From Flavobacterium pokkalii (GTDB lineage: Bacteria > Bacteroidota > Bacteroidia > Flavobacteriales > Flavobacteriaceae), in NCBI RefSeq assembly GCF_014596575.1, contig NZ_NASZ01000008.1, positions 62,001 through 126,000 on the forward strand: a DNA stretch of 64,000 bases. Reading direction: 5' to 3'. The position numbers were made by a program, and so were the translations under genes. The notes beneath the pieces were generated by a model, which saw only the letters and a list, made by a program, of their open reading frames with translations, made no database searches and had not been told where the DNA came from. Positions 9,623 through 19,958 of the stretch are shown in pieces (within the stretch, counting starts at the first letter, position 1; every line of letters begins with the position of its first letter).

Positions 9623-10528
9623 TTAAGATTTTAACATCATAAATTTACTGATGTCTTTTTTAGTCAATGCAGGATTAGCGCCTTCGCTTCCTGCAACTAA
9701 AGCGCCAACTGCACAAGCAAAATTCAAAGCTTTTTGAGGAGATTTGCCATTTAATAGCTTAATAAGCAATGATGCTAAAAAAGAATCACCGGCCCCTACC
9801 GTATCCATTACTTTGATAAAATAGCCACTGTTGTAGTAAAATTTATCATTATAATACAAAACGGCTCCAAAAGCACCTTTGGTCACGCATATATGCTTGG
9901 TATTGGTTTCTTTGGCTATAAATTTGATATTTTGCTCAAAAGAGTGATAAGGAGATCCCATTTTTTGGCTGATTTCCAGTAATTCTTCATCATTTAATTT
10001 GACAAAATCTGCCTCATGCATCAAATGACTAATCAATTCAAAAGTATAGTATGGTGCTCTTAAATTAACATCAAAAACTTTATAAGTACTACTATTTTCT
10101 AACAAATGCATTAAAGTAGCCCGCGAATCTTCGTCACGAGCGCTCAAACTTCCAAAAACAAAAACATCGGAATCTGAAATTTGATGTACCAATCCGTCTT
10201 CAGCTTTTATCTTGTCCCAGGCTGATGGATATAAAATATCATAAGATGCATTTCCTTTCTCATTTACCATTACATGAACTACACCTGTCTTATAATCTGC
10301 TCCTGCCTGAATATAATTGGTATTCACTCCATTTTCTTTCACAAATGTAACGATAGCCTCTCCATCCTCGTCAAGCCCTACTTTACTTATCATCGCCACA
10401 TCGGCACCTAAAGACTGCATTCTCAAAGCCACATTCAAAGGAGCTCCTCCAATTTTTTTATGTGTTGGAAAAACATCCCACAATACCTCTCCAAATGAGA
10501 ATGCTTTTATTTTTTTGTTTTTAGTCAT
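9623..10528 (-). CDS. PfkB-family fructokinase
   Basis: Cytoplasmic kinase expected to phosphorylate fructose released by the GH32 enzymes to fructose 6-phosphate. The 301 residues match the family length. The N-terminal KIGGAPLNVALRM motif (about 26-38) is typical of fructokinases. The C-terminal PfkB signature DTVGAGDSF carries the catalytic base Asp248. It is the last gene of the fructan operon, 22 bases after a GH32 gene and followed by a terminator. Its position with a sugar porter and fructan hydrolases makes fructose the best substrate assignment; other PfkB sugars are less likely. Confidence 0.9.
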   Translation of the reverse strand: MTKNKKIKAFSFGEVLWDVFPTHKKIGGAPLNVALRMQSLGADVAMISKVGLDEDGEAIVTFVKENGVNTNYIQAGADYKTGVVHVMVNEKGNASYDILYPSAWDKIKAEDGLVHQISDSDVFVFGSLSARDEDSRATLMHLLENSSTYKVFDVNLRAPYYTFELISHLMHEADFVKLNDEELLEISQKMGSPYHSFEQNIKFIAKETNTKHICVTKGAFGAVLYYNDKFYYNSGYFIKVMDTVGAGDSFLASLLIKLLNGKSPQKALNFACAVGALVAGSEGANPALTKKDISKFMMLKS

Positions 10529-10550
10529 TTTATCTAAAAAGTTAATTGAT

Positions 10551-12098
10551 TTATTCGGTTGTTTTCAGTGTTAAATTTGAAACTTTAAATTGGTTTCCTT
10601 CTGAAAGTAATCCCCATTTATAAAGTTCTCTGCCATAAATACGATTACTTAGCACCTTATTTCCACCAATGTAAAAAGTACAAATACTGCCATCACAAAT
10701 TAATTCTACCTCATAATTAACATCCTTAGCTATCGCAAAAGGAATTTGTGTTACCAACTGATTTGTCGAATTATATGCTGCAATACGATTGTTCGCCGGA
10801 TCTAATACTATTTTGTAATAATCTCCCGAATCATTAATATCAAATTTAAAACCAGCCGAAGTACTTGTATTTCCTAAAGAAATCGTTGCATTAATTTTGG
10901 CTTTTTTTCCGGCTGATTTAAAATCTACACTGGCATTTCCACTGAGCTGAAAGTTAGCATTATTTTCGCTAACTGTTCCTGTTGTATTTACAGATTCTAC
11001 AAAAATTTCTTTTGTAAATAAATCCTTTACAGCCTGTGGTGCCAGAAACGACAAGGTTCCATCCGTATTTTGACTGATTTGGTGAATGACCATATTTCCT
11101 GCCCATTCTTTACTTCCGGCATCATTTTGCGGTGATTTTCTGGCTGTCCAACCAAAAGCATAACGCTTATTCCCATCCGATGCGGTTTTGGCTGCATAAA
11201 AATATTCTCCGTCAATCATATCCTGTTCTGGTGTAATCCAAGGACCATTTAGAGAAGTTGCCATTCGATAATGAGTTCCTTTGCTATTTCCCCAGTTTTC
11301 AGAGAAAAGCAAATACCAATAATTCCCCATTTTGAAAACATCGGCACATTCCATCATCAAATAATTTTCTTCTGAAGTAGTGGTATAAATAGGAGCCTGA
11401 ACTTCCCAATTTCCAGTGGCTGGATTGCTACAGGTAAAATGCAACAAAACGGCTTTTCTTCCCGGTTCGGTTTGTGTGCTTACCAACATCGAATATTTAT
11501 TCAATTCTTCATTAAAGAAAACATGAGGATCTCTAAAATCAAAATCCAAATAACCCGCCGGAGCGGTAATTTTGAAATTTGAAATCTTAGTCCAGTTTTT
11601 TAAATCCGTACTTGTGGCACAAAGAACACTTTCTCTGGGATTTGATTCTAAAAAAGCAGGAATTGCATTATGTCCTGTGTAGTAAAAATAATAGGTATTA
11701 CCAACTTTCACCACCGATCCTGTCCCTACTCCAAAATCTGCCTCATCTGCATTTCCATAAGGAATCATTTGTCCGTTGTAACTGAAATGAGCCAAATCGG
11801 TAGTTTGAAATTCATGAATATCATGGAAACCTTTTCCCGCAGGTTTATTTTGGGCATCGTGCAGAAAAAACACATGAAATTTTCCATTATCAAAAAAAGG
11901 CATAATATCTCCGGTATAACCGGCGCTGTAATAGGGATCCTTTCCCCCCATCCATTGGGATGGAGGAATTGGATAAATACTGGCTATCGATGATTCACCA
12001 CCTGAAATAGAACCACCTATGTAGGTATCATCATTTTGGCTACAAGAAAGCAGCGAAAAGAAAATTGAAGATCCCAGAATAATATTTTTAATTTTCAT
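10551..12098 (-). CDS. GH32 family lipoprotein with divergent nucleophile motif
   Basis: Five-bladed beta-propeller fructan hydrolase with a C-terminal beta-sandwich. The 515-residue product has a lipoprotein signal with Cys19 (LLSC). The usual WMNDPNG block is replaced by YTGDIMPFF, placing the likely nucleophile at Asp64. The stabiliser motif FRDP (Asp190) and the acid/base motif MECADVF (Glu250) are intact. The C-terminal sandwich starts near residue 375. This GH32 subgroup is common in Bacteroidota fructan loci and probably differs in specificity (levan versus inulin, endo versus exo) from the second GH32 here. It lies between the DUF4960 lipoprotein and fructokinase genes with short gaps. 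Confidence 0.87.
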   Translation of the reverse strand: MKIKNIILGSSIFFSLLSCSQNDDTYIGGSISGGESSIASIYPIPPSQWMGGKDPYYSAGYTGDIMPFFDNGKFHVFFLHDAQNKPAGKGFHDIHEFQTTDLAHFSYNGQMIPYGNADEADFGVGTGSVVKVGNTYYFYYTGHNAIPAFLESNPRESVLCATSTDLKNWTKISNFKITAPAGYLDFDFRDPHVFFNEELNKYSMLVSTQTEPGRKAVLLHFTCSNPATGNWEVQAPIYTTTSEENYLMMECADVFKMGNYWYLLFSENWGNSKGTHYRMATSLNGPWITPEQDMIDGEYFYAAKTASDGNKRYAFGWTARKSPQNDAGSKEWAGNMVIHQISQNTDGTLSFLAPQAVKDLFTKEIFVESVNTTGTVSENNANFQLSGNASVDFKSAGKKAKINATISLGNTSTSAGFKFDINDSGDYYKIVLDPANNRIAAYNSTNQLVTQIPFAIAKDVNYEVELICDGSICTFYIGGNKVLSNRIYGRELYKWGLLSEGNQFKVSNLTLKTTE

Positions 12099-12109
12099 TG
12101 GATTCGTTT

Positions 12110-13510
12110 TTAGTTATTTAATGCTAAATAATTAATACTGTTTTGCGTTAATAATTTAATGTTTGTAATAAACTCATTTGGCTGACTCGGCACTCCATTA
12201 CTTTCTTCATTATACCAATCATAAGCCCCCATGGAGATCACTACGACATTTTTATCAGCATTGTTATTAGGCCATTCTGCAATTGTTACACGACCATCTA
12301 AGTTATCGTCCCAACCTTCACTGGCTAAGTTTGTTCCTCCGGTTTGATCTCTCCACCCTGCACCGTTAACATAGCCACCCCATTCTGGTACAAACCACCA
12401 GGCAGTATGGTTCAATCGGTAGGTTCCACTTTGCAATAAGTAGGCTTTTCCGGTTTCATAAGTAGTGAGTCCATCAAAAATTGGATGTGATTCATGACCT
12501 CTAAAAGACATTCCCCAAGAATTGCCGTCAACCCAACCTCCAGGTAAGAAATCTCCAAAAACATTATTTGGCCCTTTTCCGGATGGAACAATACCCAAAG
12601 CATCTACATATTGTGACGCAAATGATGTTAGTAATAAATTACCTCCATTAGATCGGAATGTTTGTAAGGCTTGCGTAACAACTGGTTTGAATGCCACCGT
12701 TGGCAAATTGGTAGCCGAATCAAAATGCCACCAAATCACATCAATGTCCGCTAAAGAAGCACCATTAACAATATCATCAAAAGAAATGTATCGGGCACCT
12801 CCGCCGTAAGTATCAAAAAGCCAATCAGCTGCAGTTATTTCGTCCATATTTGTTATTGCTGCACGGTTGGCTGCAGTTCCTAAAAATGCAACCACTAAAC
12901 CTTGTACCGGCACCCCCACATTAGCAGTATAATTAACACTTTTACCATTAGCCGTAATTACAAAAGTAACCGGAGCAGAAAAATCAATTGTTATTCCTGA
13001 AGTTGGAGAAATACTAACCCCTGTAGTGGTTTCAATAACTGGCTTTAAACTGCTTAAATCTGTTCCTTCCGGTAAAGTAAGCGTTATGGTTTTGGCTGCA
13101 TCATTGATAACCGCCGCTACATTGTTAATTGAGAAAGTTTTGATAGGACTTAAAATAGTTGTTTTGATGGTATAATCTTTAAAAAGATTACCATTTACGA
13201 CTCTAAATTTGATGGTATTTCTAAAATCCATCGCCTCTGAAAAATCAATATTAGCAGTTGCACCTTCCTCTAAAACCACTTCAGGGATTACAGAAGTTAC
13301 GTCAGAACCATAAGGCATAACCAAATTAATTTCTCCTGTATTTTGACTTATTGTTGCTTCAACACCATTGACCGTTAAAGAAGCAACATTTGAAGGACTG
13401 TCAATATCTAATCCGTTATTGTTAAAATTATCTTCACATGAAGTTAAGCTTAACAGCATTATGAAAAATACTGTCAACAGATATCCAATTTTATTTAGTG
13501 TTATTTTCAT
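12110..13510 (-). CDS. DUF4960-type surface lipoprotein, putative fructan-binding protein
   Basis: Probable outer-membrane glycan-binding lipoprotein of the fructan PUL, in the position that SusE or another surface binding protein takes elsewhere. The 466 residues show a lipoprotein signal with Cys25 (LTSC). Two related N-terminal beta domains (about 40-115 and 120-198) resemble DUF5018-like repeats; both contain TI(S/N), then LP or MP(Y/E)G, then DFS. The C-terminal domain from about residue 205 begins GLVVAFLGTAAN and fits DUF4960, a domain linked to levan loci. It is 18 bases downstream of SusD. No hydrolase motif was recognised. The binding role is inferred from position; the domain name is from recall of its sequence style. 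Confidence 0.72.
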   Translation of the reverse strand: MKITLNKIGYLLTVFFIMLLSLTSCEDNFNNNGLDIDSPSNVASLTVNGVEATISQNTGEINLVMPYGSDVTSVIPEVVLEEGATANIDFSEAMDFRNTIKFRVVNGNLFKDYTIKTTILSPIKTFSINNVAAVINDAAKTITLTLPEGTDLSSLKPVIETTTGVSISPTSGITIDFSAPVTFVITANGKSVNYTANVGVPVQGLVVAFLGTAANRAAITNMDEITAADWLFDTYGGGARYISFDDIVNGASLADIDVIWWHFDSATNLPTVAFKPVVTQALQTFRSNGGNLLLTSFASQYVDALGIVPSGKGPNNVFGDFLPGGWVDGNSWGMSFRGHESHPIFDGLTTYETGKAYLLQSGTYRLNHTAWWFVPEWGGYVNGAGWRDQTGGTNLASEGWDDNLDGRVTIAEWPNNNADKNVVVISMGAYDWYNEESNGVPSQPNEFITNIKLLTQNSINYLALNN

Positions 13511-13528
13511 CTTTTCTGAATATTTAAA

Positions 13529-15220
13529 TTAATAACCCGGGTTTTGTTTGTATAAACCTTGACTAAAGTTAATCTGAGCCAATGGTATCGGACAATATTC
13601 TTCTTTTTCGGCATCAAAATGTGCATCGCTATAATAGCTACGTTTTGATTTTTCACCTTCATAAAAAGTATTCATCACCTCCTCGGTCACTCCCCAACGT
13701 ACTAAATCAAAGAAACGACTACCTTCCATTGCAAATTCCAATCTTCTTTCAAATCGCAATGCTTTTCGGGCAAAATCCTGAGTCCACGTACAATTCACCC
13801 CATCAACATAAGGGTTGATTTTAAAATTGGAAACATAAGTCAATCGACCTGTACTTTGTGCTGCTCTGTTTCTCACCTCATTAATTAATGGTAGCGCTTC
13901 GGCTTGTTGCCCTAATTCGATTAAAGCTTCGGCTCTGAATAAAAGAACATCTGCATATCTAATTTGGATTCTGTTTTTTGAATTCCCATAAAAAGGATCA
14001 ATATTTACCACACAACTACAACTAGGAGCCACATTTTCTTTTAACGAGGCATAATAACCATAAGTACCCGGATTACGAACCCATGCTTCAACATATAAAT
14101 ATTCAGGATCGTATTTATATGGCAGTCCCGGCATAGCTACTGTATGATACAATCTAGGATCTACGGTAAATTCATCAATGTTTTTATAATCAAAATCATC
14201 ATTATTGAATGTGTCAAATTCTGGCAAACCATTCGCATCGGTCTTAAAAGCATTCACCAAATTTTGACTTGGTTTGTGGAAATCACAACAACCTAATCCT
14301 TGTGGAGTTGAAAGCACATCAGAAAAATTTAATCTTCCATATAAAGTCCCATCATTGTCTGAAAATTGAATCGCAAAAAGAGATTCCGGACCATTTTCAT
14401 AAGTTCCCGGTAAAAAGTTGTTGGCAAAATCGCCTTCCAAGCTGGCTTTTCCAATTACTTTTTCGGTTGCATCCAAAACCTGTTGCAAATGCTCTGTATT
14501 TATTCCTGTAACATTGTATTTTTCATCCTGTGTATAGGCTTGATACAATCTGGTTTTGGCCAAATAAGCATAAGCAGCTTTTTTGGTTGCTCTTCCTACC
14601 TGAGACTGTGTGTCTGGTAAAACTTCGGCAGCTGCTTCAAAATCTTCAGCAATTTTTTCCCAAAGAGCTTCATTGGAAAGCGCATTATTAGCAATTAATT
14701 TATAATCTTCCACTGGGATATCTTCGGTAATGTAAGGAACATTGCGATACATTATTTTCAGCATAAAATAAAAATGACCACGAAGAAAACGCATCTCGGC
14801 AATACGTCTGCTTTTTAAAGGATACTCGCTTTCATTAATTATCTCTAAAGCTTTCAAAGCTTTGTTTACTCTGGAAACCCCTACATAACTGATGTACCAA
14901 AAGGAATCTAATTCACCAAAATCGGGACGAATATTATTTGAAACTTCAAAAAAGTGAAAGTTTTGTATATCATTAGTACCACTTCCACCCTTATATGCAT
15001 CATCAGAACGAACATTCCCAAACGGCCACAAACTATAAGGCGAATCATAATGGTCATTCCCTAATTGAGCGTAAGCCGCATTCATAAAACCTTCAATAGA
15101 TTGTGGGGTTACCACATCATCTTCAGATAAAACGCCTCTCGGGTTATTATCTAAAAAATCGGTACAGGACGAGCTGATCAATAAGGTTAAAAAACTCGCT
15201 ATATATATTATTTTTTTCAT
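13529..15220 (-). CDS. SusD/RagB-family glycan-binding lipoprotein (fructan PUL)
   Basis: Surface lipoprotein partner of the fructan SusC. The 563 residues start with a lipoprotein signal (Cys19, ISSSC) followed by TDFLDNNPRG. Helical TPR-like regions run through about residues 120-330, and the conserved EFAMEGSRFFDLVRWG segment and terminal YKQNPGY mark the family. It is 20 bases downstream of SusC and 18 bases upstream of the DUF4960 gene. A Cys-rich stretch, PSCSCVVNIDPFYG, is unusual for a SusD and may form a disulfide. Confidence 0.93.
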   Translation of the reverse strand: MKKIIYIASFLTLLISSSCTDFLDNNPRGVLSEDDVVTPQSIEGFMNAAYAQLGNDHYDSPYSLWPFGNVRSDDAYKGGSGTNDIQNFHFFEVSNNIRPDFGELDSFWYISYVGVSRVNKALKALEIINESEYPLKSRRIAEMRFLRGHFYFMLKIMYRNVPYITEDIPVEDYKLIANNALSNEALWEKIAEDFEAAAEVLPDTQSQVGRATKKAAYAYLAKTRLYQAYTQDEKYNVTGINTEHLQQVLDATEKVIGKASLEGDFANNFLPGTYENGPESLFAIQFSDNDGTLYGRLNFSDVLSTPQGLGCCDFHKPSQNLVNAFKTDANGLPEFDTFNNDDFDYKNIDEFTVDPRLYHTVAMPGLPYKYDPEYLYVEAWVRNPGTYGYYASLKENVAPSCSCVVNIDPFYGNSKNRIQIRYADVLLFRAEALIELGQQAEALPLINEVRNRAAQSTGRLTYVSNFKINPYVDGVNCTWTQDFARKALRFERRLEFAMEGSRFFDLVRWGVTEEVMNTFYEGEKSKRSYYSDAHFDAEKEEYCPIPLAQINFSQGLYKQNPGY

Positions 15221-15240
15221 TTTGCTAAATTTTTATTGGA

Positions 15241-18200
15241 TTATAAAGTCAGGTTTAGTCCCATCGTAAAAGTGGTTGGTTGTGGATAACCAAAACCAGC
15301 GTTTTCCGGATCAACTCCCGTAAATGATTTTGCATCGAGAATAAATAAATTTTGACCACTTACATAAAATCTAAAGCTGTTCAATTTCATTTTTTGCAAT
15401 AATTCTTTCGAAAAACTATAGCCCAATTGTAAAACACGCAGCTTTAAATAACTTCCGTTTTCAACATAATAGGTAGAAAATCTCGACTCGGCATTTTTAT
15501 CAATAGTAGTCAATGCCGGAATAGTTGAATTTGGATTATCTAAAGACCAGGCGTTTAATAATCGTGTTCCTTTGTTAGACCCCACATCATCTACACTCCA
15601 AAAATCGGTTTGGTATTTAGTTCTGTTTATTACATCTACATTTCCGGTTCCTTCCCAAAAAGTAGTCAAATCAAAATTTTTATATCCTAAACCAAGATTA
15701 AAACCGTATTGAAATCCTGGATTTGGATTTCCAATCCAAGTTCTGTCTTTATCTGTAATCGAACCATCTCCGTTTAAATCCACATAACGAATACGTCCTA
15801 AACCTTTTCCTTCCTGAAGTGGTGAATTATCCACTTCATCCTGTGATTTAAATAAACCATCGGTCACATAACCGTACATAGAATTAATAGGTCTTCCTAA
15901 AATATTGTCGTCCAAACCATTTCCACCGTAATTATTTTTTACCTCATCCGGCAGTTTTGTAATTTTATTTCTATTAGCTGAAAAGTTTGCCGAAATATCA
16001 TATTTCAATCCAAAAGAAGTTTCATCATGATAAGCCAAGGCAAATTCCCATCCTTTGTTTTCCATAGCAGCACCATTTACCCAACGGCTTCCTCCTTCAC
16101 CAATTACTCCTAAATAAGGTGGCAATACCAAAATATCTTTAGTTTGTTTGTTGTAATAATCAATAGAACCACTCAATTTTTGATTAAAAAATCCAAAATC
16201 CAAACCAATATTTGTTTGCGTAGTAGTTTCCCATTTCAAATCGTCATTACCCGTTTGGGTAGCAATAAATCCGGAAGGCAATAAACCATTACCGTTACCT
16301 GCAATATCATAAGCTGTCCCAAAAGAAGTCGCCCAAGTAGGACTTCCACCTGCATAACTGGCTAAATAAAGTGAGTAAACTGCAGTATTACTAATTTCCT
16401 GATTACCAGTTTGTCCCCAACCGGCACGTAATTTTAAATCAGAAATAAAATCGGCTTTGTCCTTGATGAAAGCTTCATTGCTAATTCTCCATCCTGCCGA
16501 AACTGCCGGAAATGTTCCAAACTGATTGTTTTTTCCAAATCGGGAAGAACCATCACGTCTAATGGTTCCGGACAACAAAAAGCGATCATCAAATTCGTAA
16601 TCAACTTTTCCAAAATAAGAAAGTAACGAATAACTTGTTGAGGAACCACTGGTGAAAGATTCTCCTGTACCGGCATCCGGGTACATATAATCTGGAGTTT
16701 CAATCAAAAAGTCATTTTTTCTTAAAGTATTGGTATCAAAAACATCTTTGTACATCTCGGTTCCTGCCAATAAATTCAATTTATGTTTTCCAAATTCTAT
16801 ATTATACAAAGCGGTATTGGTCCATGTCCATTTATCACTAACCGATTGGTCAATCGTTACAGAATTTTGGTCATTCTGCAAATAACCCGAAACATAACTA
16901 CGTTGTAAATTTCTTTTTTTGTAAAAACCATAATCTACCCCAAAACTGGTTTTGATATGAAGGTTTTTTACAATTTCTAAATCTGCATAAGCATTTCCGA
17001 ATAATCGCAAATAATCGTATTTATTGTCTTTGTTGTATTCTAATAAACGAACCGGATTTTGTCTGTCGTTCATTCCGCCCACAGGTCCACCCCATCCTTT
17101 ACCATCAATTGTTCGAACCGGAATTAAAGGCAAAGCACGCAAAGCCGGATCAAGAACTCCTGGATCAGAAACCTCATTAGTACGGTTTAACGTGAAATTC
17201 TCTCCAATAACTAATTTTCCATCAAAGTATTTATAGGAGCTATTCATTCTAGCTGAAATTCTTTCAAATTCAGTGGTTTTCACTACACCTTGGTTGTTGT
17301 AATACCCCAAAGAAAACAAGTAACTTCCCTTGTCTGAAGCATTTGACGCAGCCAAATCATATGATTGTGCGATACCTGTTTGAGAAATTTCATCGTACCA
17401 GTTGGTATTTGCTGATTTTAAAGTTTGGTTAGCATCTAAGTATTCCGGAACCAAAATTTTGTTCAATTGCGGTTTGTTGTTGGCCACTTCCCAGTCAAAC
17501 TGATAACTTAAATTGTTGCTGTTTGGATTTAATCCATCATTGATGTTGGCTTGCCAAAGTGCTTGTCCGTACTGTTCCACATTCAAAACGCTCAATCTTC
17601 TGCTATAAGAAGACAAAGCTGTATAATGGCTGAAATCAATTTTCATATTGCCGGCTTTTCCTTTTTTGGTGGTAATAATAATAACACCATTTGAAGCCCG
17701 CGAACCGTAAATACTTGCCGAAGAAGCATCCTTCAAAACCTGAATAGATTCAATATCATTCGGATTCAATTCGTGCATTCCGGATTTGGTTGGCATTCCG
17801 TCAATTACCAATAAAGGTGAAGTGTTATTAAGTGTTCCCACCCCACGAATTACGATATTGGTATTTGCCCCACTCGGAGAACCATCTGAAGTAACTTTTA
17901 CCCCAGCCAATCTTCCTTGTAATCCTTTTAATGGATTTGGTTCCGGTTGTTTGGATAATTCTTTCATATCCACAACGCTTACAGCACCAGTGATATCGGT
18001 TTTTCTCTGCTTGGAATAACCCGTAACCACAATTTCAGTTAATTGATTACTCTCGCCTATTAAGGCAATTTTAAAGTTTTTTTGTCCCTTTATTTGAATC
18101 GTTTGCGAATTATATCCTACATAAGAAATAATTAAACTTCCGTTAGAAGCAACATTGGAAAAAGCAAAGTTTCCGTCAATATCAGTGCTTACACTTTTAT

Positions 18201-18345
18201 TGGTACCCGAAATCAATACCGTTGCTCCCGGCAAAGGCAATCCGTCTTCGGATGAGATTACAGTACCTTTAATTCCTATTTCCTGTGCCTGAATAAGAGA
18301 CATCGAAAAGAGGAAACATAAAAAATAAATTAATTTACATTTCAT
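15241..18345 (-). CDS. SusC/RagA-family TonB-dependent transporter (fructan PUL)
   Basis: Outer-membrane TonB-dependent transporter for fructo-oligosaccharides. The 1034 residues comprise a signal peptide (ending near LIQAQ), a regulatory-like domain (about 23-100; GTVISSEDGLPLPGATVLI), and a plug (about 105-230) with VVTGYSKQRKTDITGAVS and YGSRASNGVIIITTKKG. A long beta-barrel ends FTMGLNLTL. It is 14 bases after the upstream GH32, so it is transcribed within the operon that begins at the MFS porter. The substrate is inferred from the flanking GH32 genes and fructokinase. Confidence 0.95.
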   Translation of the reverse strand: MKCKLIYFLCFLFSMSLIQAQEIGIKGTVISSEDGLPLPGATVLISGTNKSVSTDIDGNFAFSNVASNGSLIISYVGYNSQTIQIKGQKNFKIALIGESNQLTEIVVTGYSKQRKTDITGAVSVVDMKELSKQPEPNPLKGLQGRLAGVKVTSDGSPSGANTNIVIRGVGTLNNTSPLLVIDGMPTKSGMHELNPNDIESIQVLKDASSASIYGSRASNGVIIITTKKGKAGNMKIDFSHYTALSSYSRRLSVLNVEQYGQALWQANINDGLNPNSNNLSYQFDWEVANNKPQLNKILVPEYLDANQTLKSANTNWYDEISQTGIAQSYDLAASNASDKGSYLFSLGYYNNQGVVKTTEFERISARMNSSYKYFDGKLVIGENFTLNRTNEVSDPGVLDPALRALPLIPVRTIDGKGWGGPVGGMNDRQNPVRLLEYNKDNKYDYLRLFGNAYADLEIVKNLHIKTSFGVDYGFYKKRNLQRSYVSGYLQNDQNSVTIDQSVSDKWTWTNTALYNIEFGKHKLNLLAGTEMYKDVFDTNTLRKNDFLIETPDYMYPDAGTGESFTSGSSTSYSLLSYFGKVDYEFDDRFLLSGTIRRDGSSRFGKNNQFGTFPAVSAGWRISNEAFIKDKADFISDLKLRAGWGQTGNQEISNTAVYSLYLASYAGGSPTWATSFGTAYDIAGNGNGLLPSGFIATQTGNDDLKWETTTQTNIGLDFGFFNQKLSGSIDYYNKQTKDILVLPPYLGVIGEGGSRWVNGAAMENKGWEFALAYHDETSFGLKYDISANFSANRNKITKLPDEVKNNYGGNGLDDNILGRPINSMYGYVTDGLFKSQDEVDNSPLQEGKGLGRIRYVDLNGDGSITDKDRTWIGNPNPGFQYGFNLGLGYKNFDLTTFWEGTGNVDVINRTKYQTDFWSVDDVGSNKGTRLLNAWSLDNPNSTIPALTTIDKNAESRFSTYYVENGSYLKLRVLQLGYSFSKELLQKMKLNSFRFYVSGQNLFILDAKSFTGVDPENAGFGYPQPTTFTMGLNLTL

Positions 18346-18359
18346 TGGTTAGTTTGTTT

Positions 18360-19958
18360 TTAGTTAATATTTATTTGGTTAATTTCAAGATTTTGAACAT
18401 TGATTTTTTCTTCTGATAGTAAATCCAATTGTGTAAAAGGACTGCTGTTGAAAAATATATCTGTCATGACCTTTTCTCCATTATTAAAGAAAATCTCCAG
18501 AGATGTTTTATCTAAAATGATTTTAAAAACTGCCTCTTTTTGATTTTTATCCAAAATTGCTTTGGTTAGCGGTTGATAAAATTTATCCGAAAAATTATTT
18601 TTCCCTGATTTTGAACGGTCGATAAACAAATAATGTTCCGCATTATTAATCCCAAAAGTCAACAATTCTCCTTCCTTATTAGACAAAACAAAAGTATAAG
18701 TTTCTGATTCCAAATCTTTTAAACTCAACTCAACAACTACTTTCGTTAAATCAATTTCATTATTCTCTGCAAGTGTCACCTTTTCATTAGCAGTTATTTC
18801 TTTCTTCTTAACTGATTTTGAAGTGTAATTTTCTAATTGATGAACTGGAGCACTTATCAAACTATAATGCTCCTGATTTTTTATTAATTTCAATTCACGG
18901 GCAATCGTTGTAGTCCCTCTCCACTGATTTGTAGGAACTTGTGATGCATAATCCCAGTTGGACATCCATCCGATGATAATTCTTTTATTATCCGGTACAT
19001 TATCAAAAGATACGCTGGCATAATTGTCTCTTCCTAAATCCAGCCAGGCCACTTTTTCTTTTTGCAATTGTTGGGTAAAAAGAGCATCCATTTTAAAGGT
19101 TTTACCATCAAAATCACCAACAAAATATTGTGCAGCCGAACCTCCATTTGGTCCACCCGGATTGATATTTACAATAAGAACCCATTTCTCTTCCTCAGTT
19201 CCCTCTATCTTTATTGGAAAAAGATCCGGACATTCCCAAACACCGCCATGCCCACCGACATCTTTTCCAAATTCGGAAAGAAAAACCCAATCTTTTAGAT
19301 TTTTAGAACCATAAAAATGCTGTCTGTCCTGAGCGGCCAATCCCATTACCCATTGTTTTCTTTTAGCATCCCAAAATACTTTAGGATCTCTGAAATCTTT
19401 TATTCCCGGATTTTTTAAAACCGGATTATTACTATATTTTGTCCATGTTTTTCCATTATCCAAAGAATAAGCTATTGCCTGAGACTGGGCATCAATTTCT
19501 CCCGCTTTCTCTTTTTGCATATTATGATAAGTAAAAATGGCCACCACCGGAACATTCGTCCCATCACCAAATCCCGATGTATTGTCCTTATCAACTACAG
19601 CACTTCCGGAAAATATGGCTCCTTTCTCATCATAAGCAATTGCAGGCGTTAGTTCTTCCCATTTTATTAAATCTTTACTTACAGCATGACCCCAGTGCAT
19701 CTTACTAAAATCCGGGACACTTTGAAATGGTGTATGTTGGAAAAACAAATGATAAGTACCGTTAAGATAGAACAATCCGTTAGGATCATTCATCCATCCT
19801 TTTTTGGGTGTAAAATGAAAATTAGGACGATACATTTGTTCTTCGGCTGTGACAGTAACATTAGTAGTTTGTGCTGTGACCGAAGCTGTTTTGCAACTTG
19901 CTATTGTCATTAAAATTCCACTACAAAACGCGAGCTGAAGCTGTTTTTTTGAAATCAT
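18360..19958 (-). CDS. GH32 fructanase (levanase/inulinase/invertase-like) lipoprotein
   Basis: Exo- or endo-fructan hydrolase releasing fructose or fructo-oligosaccharides. All three GH32 catalytic blocks are present: WMNDPNG with nucleophile Asp58, FRDP with Asp191, and WECPDLF with acid/base Glu242. The C-terminal beta-sandwich occupies about residues 385-532. A lipoprotein signal ends at Cys22 (TIASC), which supports the start at 19958. That start overlaps the 3' end of the MFS gene by 38 bases, so the two are probably translationally coupled. The sequence is of the classical levanase/inulinase type, unlike the second GH32 of this locus. Confidence 0.92.
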   Translation of the reverse strand: MISKKQLQLAFCSGILMTIASCKTASVTAQTTNVTVTAEEQMYRPNFHFTPKKGWMNDPNGLFYLNGTYHLFFQHTPFQSVPDFSKMHWGHAVSKDLIKWEELTPAIAYDEKGAIFSGSAVVDKDNTSGFGDGTNVPVVAIFTYHNMQKEKAGEIDAQSQAIAYSLDNGKTWTKYSNNPVLKNPGIKDFRDPKVFWDAKRKQWVMGLAAQDRQHFYGSKNLKDWVFLSEFGKDVGGHGGVWECPDLFPIKIEGTEEEKWVLIVNINPGGPNGGSAAQYFVGDFDGKTFKMDALFTQQLQKEKVAWLDLGRDNYASVSFDNVPDNKRIIIGWMSNWDYASQVPTNQWRGTTTIARELKLIKNQEHYSLISAPVHQLENYTSKSVKKKEITANEKVTLAENNEIDLTKVVVELSLKDLESETYTFVLSNKEGELLTFGINNAEHYLFIDRSKSGKNNFSDKFYQPLTKAILDKNQKEAVFKIILDKTSLEIFFNNGEKVMTDIFFNSSPFTQLDLLSEEKINVQNLEINQININ

